Positions 56,005-64,000 of a stretch of 64,000 nt of DNA are shown here, piece after piece. A program made the translations under genes and the position numbers. A model generated the notes under the pieces. That model saw only the letters and a list, made by a program, of their open reading frames with translations. It did not search any database and was not told the origin of the DNA. This DNA is from Plazaster borealis. Lineage: Eukaryota; Echinodermata; Asteroidea; Forcipulatida; Labidiasteridae. Each line of letters starts with the position of its first letter. The stretch's first letter is position 1. The stretch is taken from contig CM037476.1 of assembly GCA_021014325.1 (NCBI GenBank), positions 20,434,827-20,498,826 of the forward strand, in the 5' to 3' direction.

Positions 56005-57535
56005 AGACCCTATAACGAAAAGGAAAGCGGGCTACCCAGCCAAAATGCAGCTTTACTCCCACTATAAAGTCGCGGCTTGTCTCTGAACGACTTTGACAAA
56101 GAACCAAATTCATGAAATAAGATGACGTTGTGTAAGATTTGAGCCTGGCACAGTGCCAATGGCGAATGGGCAGACGACACATTTCATCGAGCAACATTTA
56201 CAGCAGTTCCCGCTAAAAGTCGGGATCCTCAAAAAACACACCAAAAAACAAAAAACAAAAAGCTACCCCACTGATCCCTTCTCGATCATTTCTCGATCCC
56301 TTTATCAGTTTGATGGCGACGATTAAAGCTATACCATTCCTGATATGCGGCAGACGGTCAGGGGACTGGAGCTCCCCCACCCCCACCCCCGCTCAGAACC
56401 CTTGCCCCATCTTGTCCCTCCCCAATGAGATAGAAAAGAATGCACAAACGAATGGTTCGATACATCAAAATGTGCCCCTGGTTGCTCCGGAAATTACAAT
56501 AGAGTTACACCACTGTTCCTCAATACTCCTGCACTAAACACACTCCTCCCCTCTTCTACAGAAGTGCTGCCCCCTCCCGAAAGCCCTCTTGAGATTTCAT
56601 GAGATTCCCAGAACACAACGAAGACCTAAACGGGAGGGGCTACACCCTGCCAGATATAGAGCACAAACAATGTATAATGCACGCTTTCCAAAACGTTGAG
56701 CAAAACCGGATATTTCTTCCAGAGCACGATAATTAAACGGCGTGCCTGTTAGATTAATGGCTTGTAAAAATGACTATGACCTCTAAAATAATGACTTCCG
56801 GGTCATATGATGGGCTCACATCTCAACACTTCTTGTTGCTGAACGCAAGTTGTGAAGTCACTTCCTTCACCATGTCACAACGGTTAAATTTATCTCCAAG
56901 GCTACAGATTTTAATAGGATTTGATTTGACTATAATTCATTGGTTTAAGAATGACCCAGAAAAATGCTGTCGGACAAAATCCAGATCCCAGGAACCTTGT
57001 TTTTCCGAAAATAGCCAGGTAAGAAAATAAAGTGACCCGGAAGTATAGCGTCGTTCTGACTCCGTTTACAGTTTACTGACACCTTTTTTTATGTATTCTA
57101 TTTACCAATCAGGTCAGCACTTCCGGCAGTTGGGTTTGCAAACCTATACGGGTGCACCCCCCTAAATTAACTCCCATAGCATTCAGTGCAAAATGCTAAA
57201 TATTCAAAAATACACGACAAATACTTAGAAGTCTCAGAGCTTTTTACAGTAAAGAGAAAATTATTAATTGACTCTTGAACTTTTATTCTCTGCTCAATTT
57301 GATATGGGGAGTCCCTCCAAATAAAAACACCCCTACACCGGTCGGTGTGATTTTCCAAACGTCCGAGCATCAATCTTGAAAAATTTCCCTACACCTCTCA
57401 GCAAATAGGACAATTTTTTTAGGGCCTATGTCGTCCAAAATACCTCAAGTTGGAAGTCAACAACCCCCAGGTCACAATCGGGCAAATTTTTCACACTGAA
57501 CACCTTTTTAGGGGCTCTCAAGTCTGTCTAATAGA

Positions 57536-58161
57536 ATATATATATATATATATACAGTCCAACCCTTTGGACTAAACATAAACACTGGTGTTAAATAACT
57601 TCCCATTACCCTCCACTTCACTCCTCTGCCTGATAATTCATTTGTTGTATATATTCTGTAAATAAAGTGTAAATCAACACATTTTTTTCTGTCAATATTT
57701 TGTTTTTTATAAATTTCTTACTATAAATATCTCATGTAGTAACCTTTTTTTCCACAGGTCCCTCACACCTATTTTTAATATCATCCTACCTTTGATCTTG
57801 CCATTCTTTAATTGACCATTGTTAGTTGCATCATGATGCAACTTGCTCTCCTATCCTACCCTTTCATGTTTCCCTGCATTGTTATCGAACAATGCATTTA
57901 CCACTTTTATGGTCCAGTAATCCATCCTTTCATACTATACATCCTTTGTCCTCACCACTTTACTCCTATTGGTTCATAGCCACCAATTGTTTCTGAAATA
58001 GAAACTTTGATTGGCTATAATTTTCCCGCTTCTTTCTGGATCCTTCCCTTAATCCCTTTCCCCTCTCTTTTTCTATAAATGGATATGTATTTGTTTGTAC
58101 TTGTTTTATGCCTCTGAAGAAGGTCCGGTCTGGATCGAAAGCTAAGGCCATCTACCCTACC

Positions 58162-58195
<34 letters not shown>

Positions 58196-58196
58196 T
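57536..58196 (+). mobile_element. Possible Penelope-like or LINE tail between TA microsatellites
   Basis: Bounded by (TA)n at 57536-57555 and about 58167-58190. The right part has ctctgaagaaggtccggtct and ggatcgaaagct, the CTGAAGA...GAAA signature common near the ends of Penelope-like elements. No reverse transcriptase frame is present. Confidence 0.4.
58114..58140 (+). ncRNA. Hammerhead-ribozyme-like core motif
   Basis: CTGAAGA (58114-58120), a stem II ggtcc/ggatc with loop ggtct, then GAAA (58137-58140). The core and stem II fit. I could not build convincing stems I and III or a cleavage triplet, so it may be only a remnant. Confidence 0.25.
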
Positions 58197-58255
58197 TTTT
58201 GGGGGGGGGGGAGCAAGGGTCCTGGGCCGGCCGGGGGGGGGGGGGTGGGGATGGA
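58196..58255. repeat. Poly-G rich low-complexity tract
   Basis: Three long G runs separated by short mixed sequence. Confidence 0.9.
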
Positions 58256-59368
58256 TGCTTTTTGGCTAACATATCGTCGCAGGATATTTGGAATTAAACA
58301 TTCCAACTTTCCTCAAGCTAAGTCCGGGACCACCTTATAGAATGGTTAACATTAAAGATGCTATTAGGGTCCAATTATTTGCCGATTTGTTCCAATTTGG
58401 ATTTTTAGTATACCTATAGATTCAAAAAAGGTTATAAGCTTTCATGTGTATTGCACGAACAATTCCGCCAATGTTAAGGGGTAATTGTTCAAAACTAAAA
58501 ATGGATTTTTGTCGGGATCCCGACATTATGTCACGTCCGTCAGCCATGAACAAACAATGCATGTGATATTGTTGTGCATTGTTTGTGGAGTCTGCGAAAG
58601 GATTTGTGTGGGGATTTTTGTTTTTCGTTTTTCTGTTAACATTCTTTTGGATAACTCATACAAACTCATAAAAAATAACTTTCAGCGAAAATCGGGCCAT
58701 CCAACTTTAAAAGATGAAAGTTGACCTAGAATCCGCCGTCCTCGTTGGTGACAAACCAGACGGTAATGGGTTGGAATGAGTTCACACAATGAGTTTAACT
58801 GAACTTTCCCGCCAAATTACTCTTTGCCTCTCTGACTTTACAGTATGACTCTGAGCGAAACCCGAATGTGTGATTCATTCAATTAAGGATTTATAAGGCG
58901 TGTTTTTCTGTTATTAGCCGAGTTTGATACCTCGCCCAACACACGCCGGTGGTTGACCCAATTCCCCTCTCACCGTCACACCGTCATCTCGGTGATACTT
59001 TACGGGGCATGCTATCTGGGGATTGCCACCCTCATGAAATACCCAGCCATCAAAAAAAATTTGGGTGAAGTTGCTGCGGGAAACTCTCGTCGGTTCAACG
59101 TCCAAATTGACCGATTTGACTCATGTTATCTCGGCGTGGCACATTACGTGGCTCTTCTCGATCGGGTCTGCTTTGGATCGCCGTGAGAAACCCCCACCCA
59201 AAACAATGTCATAACGAGAAGCGAAGAAATATCGGTCAAAACCTTTACTATTTAGGTTAGATAGTAAACACTGAAAGTGTTGTTTCCATGGTCGTTATAT
59301 ATGGTCGTGAAATACTTGGCGTTTGATTTGTTTTTAATGTATACAGATTTGCATTGATACCCAACCAT

Positions 59369-59436
59369 GCCTCAAAACCTATAAACCCATGCAATGCCTC
59401 AAAACCTATATACCCATGCAATTCCTCAAAACCTAT
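59369..59436. repeat. 27-bp tandem repeat, about 2.5 copies
   Basis: Unit catgcaatgcctcaaaacct plus atatacc. Confidence 0.85.
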
Positions 59437-60212
59437 GTACATACATTTGTTCTGTGTATGTGTGGGTATAAAACATTTTGCATAATAATTCTGGACCGAT
59501 GCTCGAGTTTGTCACCACTCCTTGCTTGACAGGATTCATCAGAGAGCCATTAATCTGGTAGGACAAGATCGGGCATCATGCCTTGATCTTCTTTCTGTTG
59601 CTGTCTCCTCATTTAGTCTCTTTTACAGGTACTTTCATGGTATTTGTGCAGGACCAGTAACTGGTCTTAACTTAAGACTAGTCCTATCTCTTAGCATTAC
59701 CTATAGGACTAGTCCTAAGTTAGGAAGAGTTTTGTGAAATCGACCCCTGAAGGTCTTTCACTCATTTTCCCTTCTGTACGCACCTTCACTCGTATCACCC
59801 GCTTTGCAACATCTTCTAACCCATTCACTGTATCTGTTTCAAACGCCAATATTGTAAGATATTCGGATAGCTCCCCCGTACTTCTACATTTTGTAGCTCT
59901 CTACCTGCATCTTGTTTTCCACCATCTTGCAATCTATCCCAGTTTAAGAATAATGCGAACAAAATACCTTCTCTTTCTTTAAGCAGCTATACTTTAAGTG
60001 CTTTGTACACTTGTTTATAATGTGTTTGTGTGTCATTTAAATGTAATTATGATATTTATACACTTCTGAATTTTTCGTAATTATCGATCAAAAAATTTGG
60101 CCCCGACCTCAAGGTTTTGAAAAACTAGAAACACTTCTGCCGTTGACGGCGTGCGTCAAAATGACAACACTTTGACGTCATATATGGGGTGTTACCTTGT
60201 TATACCTCCATG

Positions 60213-60370
60213 CTGCAACAAAGCGGCTATACAAAACGGAGCTCCCGCATATGACGTAGCATGAGTGATGACGTAACAGGGCTCTTGGCGAATCTTTATG
60301 AAAAGCACCGGAGAAGGGTATTTTTATCAAAGATTACTTGTTGCCGTTTTCGTTCAAGTAGGTCTTTAAA
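60213..60370 (+). repeat. Inverted repeat, left arm
   Basis: gcaacaaagcggctatacaa ... ttcgttcaagtaggtcttta is the complement of 62478-62634, with internal drift. Confidence 0.8.
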
Positions 60371-60928
60371 TTGGCTTTTTTTCTTGTAACCTTCACCAGA
60401 GTGGGCCTTTTGGCCTTGCGTTGGGCGGCAGTTTGACCGTATACGACCCAGAAATCTGTATATGTTGTTGGGTAGAGCAGGGTATTCGTTAGAGCTTAGC
60501 GGCGAGATGGCTCCATTAAGAATGCACCCCCCTACCCATCAGAAATACAATTTGCATACAAACATGGTTCAGCACTTCGTCATTGACAATTCCCCTTTAC
60601 TCTAAAGGTATATTACATCATTTGCAGACATGAAAAACTGCACTTTCATGTTCCTCAAAATACTGAAAGTACACAATTATTCCCAAATAGCCGGTGAAAT
60701 CGTTTCGCCAGGTGCTGTTTAATTTTAAAGACAAAGTTTGTATCATTGTGCAATATTTTTCTTCTTTGTTCAACCAAAAACCATTTAAAATTTACCCAGT
60801 CTGTTTCCTTTGTGATTTATTACTTGATATTTTGCAATTTTGTATAAGTTTGAAGCGATGGCCGGCCGACCACCGTTTGAACGTTTTAGGTTTTTTTTAT
60901 ACAACACGATATGTCTGACAGTTTCCCT

Positions 60929-61430
60929 TTAAAGGTATCGTACACGTTTGGTAATGACTCAATACAAATATTAGCATGAAAACTTACTTGGTAACAAGCA
61001 ACGGAGAGCTGTTGTTAGTATAAAACATTGTAGGAAACGACTCCCTCTGAAGTAAGGTAGTTTTTGAGAAAGAGGTAATTTCTCACTAAAGTAATAAAAA
61101 CTTCTTGCAAGAAGTTTTTATTCCTATATGAAAGCACACAGATTTGTACAACAAGGGTGTTTTTTCTTTCATCATTTTCTTGCAACTTCGATGACTAATT
61201 TGAGCCCAAATTTTCACAGGTTTGTTATTTTATGCATATGTTGGGATACACCAAGTGAGAACACTTGTCTTGACAATTTCCAATCGTGTTTTTTCTTTCA
61301 TCATTTTCTTGCAACTTCGATGACCAATTGAGCCCAAATTTTCACAGGCTTGTTATTTTATGCATATGTTGGGATACACCAAGTGAGAACACTTGTCTTG
61401 ACAATTTCCAATCGTGTTCAGTGCCTTCAA
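60929..61430. mobile_element. TTAA MITE, family A, with internal 131-bp duplication
   Basis: Starts TTAAAGGTATCGTACACGTT. The right third (tttttctttcatcattttct ... caatttccaatcgtgtt) occurs twice, from about 61157 and 61288. Confidence 0.85.
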
Positions 61431-61487
61431 CATAAATAAAAGTGGAGCATCGGGATGCCCCCACTAACTACTAGGAAACCCCACCCC

Positions 61488-61600
61488 ACCTTGACGTCAT
61501 CATGCCGCCATCTTATGAGGTAAACCAGTGATGAAACATGGAAAACGCACATTTATGTACGCGCGGCGCACATGATTGACCAATTAGCAACCACCTTTTT
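61488..61600. mobile_element. Family H MITE remnant
   Basis: ttgacgtcatcatgccgcca and gaccaattagcaaccacctt, in inverted orientation to 7036-7213. A further trace (tttacctctaagatggcgac) lies at about 63122. Confidence 0.4.
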
Positions 61601-61666
61601 TTTCTCCCCGGCGGAAATCTAGTATTCAATCTGAAAACAACTTCTTAATTTAAATACAAAACTACT

Positions 61667-62047
61667 CAAAGGCATGGCATACCTTTGGTAATTGTCAAAT
61701 ACCAGTATCCTCACTTGGTGTATCCCAACGTATGCATAAAGTAACAACCCTGTAAAAATTTGGGCTCAATCGGTCATCGAAGTTGCAAGAAAATATTGAA
61801 AGAAAAAAATAACCTCGTTGCATAGATTTGTATGCTTTTAAGATGCCCGAGAAAGGCTTCATGCCTGAAGCCTTTCTCAGATTGAAATTGTTGGGTGAAA
61901 AATTTCCCCTTTCTCTAAAACTATCATTACTTCAAAGGGGGTCGTTTCTAACATTGTTTTATAATATCAACAGCTCTTCGGTGCTTTTTACTAGGTAATG
62001 TTTCGTTCAATAATAGGGGTAATTACCAAAAGTACACCCTGTCTTTA
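61667..62047. mobile_element. TTAA MITE, family A variant
   Basis: caaaggcatggcataccttt to aaagtacaccctgtcttta. The centre is aggcttcatgcctgaagcct instead of cttcttgcaagaag. Confidence 0.75.
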
Positions 62048-62194
62048 GGAAACCATGGGAATAATAACAAAATAACTTGACCGATATAACACATAACATT
62101 GACGCAATAATTTAATGGAGTCCAATTTCGCGTGGAATTTTACAGTAGATCCATTTGGAATTTGAGATATACTTATCTAAAGTATATTAGCGTT

Positions 62195-62482
62195 TTAAAG
62201 GGAGGGTGTATACCGGTACCTTCGGTATTTATTCCAAAATTGTATGACCATAAAAAACTTGTTTGGTAAGAAGCACTGCAGCTGTTGATAATGTATAACA
62301 TTTTGAGAAACAATTCCCTTCAAAGGAATGTGGTTTTAGAGAGAGGAATTCAAAATGTTAAAAAACGGTACATCCTTTTGAAATGAAATTTTTGCAGGTT
62401 AGTTTTATTGTATATTCCACATTTATATAGGATTTAAAACAATCGAACGGTTCCAAAAGCCAAATGTATACTTTGCCTTTAA
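62195..62482. mobile_element. TTAA MITE, family G
   Basis: Starts TTAAAGGGAGGGTGTATACC and ends tatactttgcctTTAA, with the middle deleted relative to 4207-4585. Confidence 0.8.
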
Positions 62483-62634
62483 AGACCTACTTGAACGAAA
62501 ATGGCAACAAGTGATCTTTGCTGAAATTCATTTAAAATGTTTTCAATCAGTAAGGGATTTGAGTTCACATGTTATTAAACAGACTCATGTTACGTAATAT
62601 GTGGGAGCTCCGTTTCGTATAGCCGCTTTGTTGC
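62478..62634 (-). repeat. Inverted repeat, right arm
   Basis: taaagacctacttgaacgaa ... tatagccgctttgttgc, complement of 60213-60370. Confidence 0.8.
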
Positions 62635-62937
62635 TATTTGAGAAACCTTTTACTTAGAAGTACTGCGGTTATGGAAAAAGATATCGCTTTCTATCCCCAC
62701 AATTTTGAATCTGAGAAGCGTTACTGACAGTAACGTTTCTCAGATTGTGTATTCCAATTGCATATTATTCTTCCTGCGTGGACACAACTGCTTCAGATAT
62801 TCGGCAAATCTCAAAAACGCTACCACCTTTTGAAATGAATATTTTGCACAGGTTAGTTTTGTTGTATATCTACCTATATATAGGATTGAGACAGTGGGTT
62901 TCAATTACCAAACGTATAGGCCCTACAATCCCTTTAA
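62635..62937. mobile_element. TTAA MITE, family D, left end lost
   Basis: Starts within the element (tgagaaaccttttacttaga) exactly at the end of the inverted-repeat arm and ends caatcccTTTAA. Confidence 0.75.
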
Positions 62938-63631
62938 TTAGCTGTATAAATCTATTTTTGAATAGTGCAAGGAATGGTCTGCGGTCATTCATCCTCATCT
63001 TATAAAAAAACTTGGAAACGACACAAAACTAGGATCAGAGCACTCCACCATTTTGAAAATGATAGCCTCATGTTTAGGCCTAATCCTCATGTAAATTGTA
63101 CCCCATTGTTTCTTCATTGTTTTTTACCTCTAAGATGGCGACGGGATGACGTCAGTGCGGAAATGTCAATTGAGCTTATTTTGATTGCCGCATGCAGTAA
63201 TAAGCAACGGCGATTTTGAAAAACTTTGTGAGTCGGAGTATTACGCGAAATACACTCACGTCAGATTCTTAAAAAAATGGTTGTCACATTTCTTCGTCCT
63301 TTTATTAGAAGAAGATTATGAACAACTAGAGCTATTTTAAGATATTATGGGCACAATACCATGACACTATTAAATTTTGGTTTGGGTACATTTGTCTGTA
63401 TATACACCCAACCAAACAGTGCACTCCTAATAGATAGAGCCTACCATTTCTCAAAAAGGTTAATTTTTTCAATGCGGTATAACCATCTTGTTTCCCTGGC
63501 CAATGAATTCAATGGGACGAAACCGAGACTTGAATAACATTATAGTCTGGTACATTTTATGAACATGAGGATTATAGCGATACTTTGTTTTAGTATATGT
63601 ACACTGTAAACCAGACGGTTCCGACTCCAGT

Positions 63632-63716
63632 TTCAGCTCCGGCTCCGGCTCCAGCTCCAGCTCCGGCTCCGGGCTCCGACTCCGGTTCCAGCTCCGGCTC
63701 CGGGCTCCGGGCTCCA
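63632..63716. repeat. (GGCTCC)n hexanucleotide tract
   Basis: About a dozen ggctcc/agctcc units. A related ccggagccggagctggag lies at 11790-11815. Confidence 0.9.
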
Positions 63717-64000
63717 TCTGCTGTTGAAGCACCGTGCAAAATAATGCACATAGCTCCAAACTTGATGATGAGCCCAAGCCGGAACCGGCGTCCAAGCCCG
63801 GGTTTGGAAAAGTCCTTGATTACAGGTCTTTTCATAAACGATGGTCGTACGTTGTATTTAATTTATATTTCCGAAATACATAATATTAATACATTCAAGG
63901 AAATTAGTTAAACATCTAAAATGACACCCAAAATACTTATCAATGATAAAGATAAACATTAAAAGCTTTCAAAAAAGAGAGAACTCTTAAAGAAAAAAAT

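Larger units (their letters stand above)
42639..64000. other. Upstream of deiodinase: no supported gene
   Basis: 21 kb without an exon I can defend. Contents are the repeats listed below plus unassigned AT-rich DNA. Short open frames here have no splice signals or recognisable motifs. Confidence 0.5.

Noticed and set aside
58953..59186. 77-codon plus-strand frame (unique-looking sequence)
   Set aside because: No splice signals, known motif or partner exon was found, so it cannot be supported.
63590..63835. Pro-Ala or Glu-Pro repeat protein frames
   Set aside because: Produced by a GGCTCC tract open in several frames on both strands.

Overview
This is eukaryotic, intron-rich, AT-rich DNA. 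Genes occupy very little of the window. The rest is introns and intergenic sequence packed with short inverted-repeat transposons (MITEs), tRNA-derived SINEs, minisatellites and foldback elements. The main gene is an animal iodothyronine deiodinase. That family, together with the style of the dispersed repeats (resembling what I recall from sea-star genomes), suggests a marine deuterostome invertebrate, most likely an echinoderm. The organism is an inference.

Main gene (minus strand, 42638 down to 19734): a seven-exon iodothyronine deiodinase. I rebuilt it from splice sites. All six introns have GT-AG ends and compatible phases (2,0,0,0,2,0), giving a 344-codon frame that ends in TAG. Codon 195 is an in-frame TGA at exactly the family's catalytic selenocysteine position, followed by Pro-Pro-Phe. 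Ordinary gene calling would stop there, so no single open frame shows this gene. Both catalytic-site histidines are kept with the vertebrate spacing. The N-terminus is long and has no visible membrane anchor, unlike vertebrate deiodinases. I could not find a convincing SECIS element in the first ~950 bases of the 3' flank. A promoter-like cluster (octamer, CCAAT, TATA-like) lies just upstream of exon 1.

Left edge (plus strand, 34 to 4741): two exons that look like the 3' end of a gene lying mostly outside the window. Its product is not recognised.

4742-19733: 3' flank of the left gene and intergenic DNA. It holds many TTAA-target MITEs, nested insertions, an old segmental duplication (about 11.9-13.6 kb against 14.7-17.2 kb) and a possible captured coding fragment near 10.3-10.4 kb.

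19893-42618: deiodinase introns. They hold a 1.9-kb terminal-inverted-repeat element full of a 21-bp minisatellite, several foldback elements, a 1-kb TIR element with internal arrays, and three more minisatellites.

42639-64000: no gene that I can support. It holds a broken non-LTR retrotransposon tail, SINEs, more MITEs and foldback elements, a Penelope-like or LINE-like tail with a hammerhead-like motif, and an inverted repeat 2.1 kb apart.
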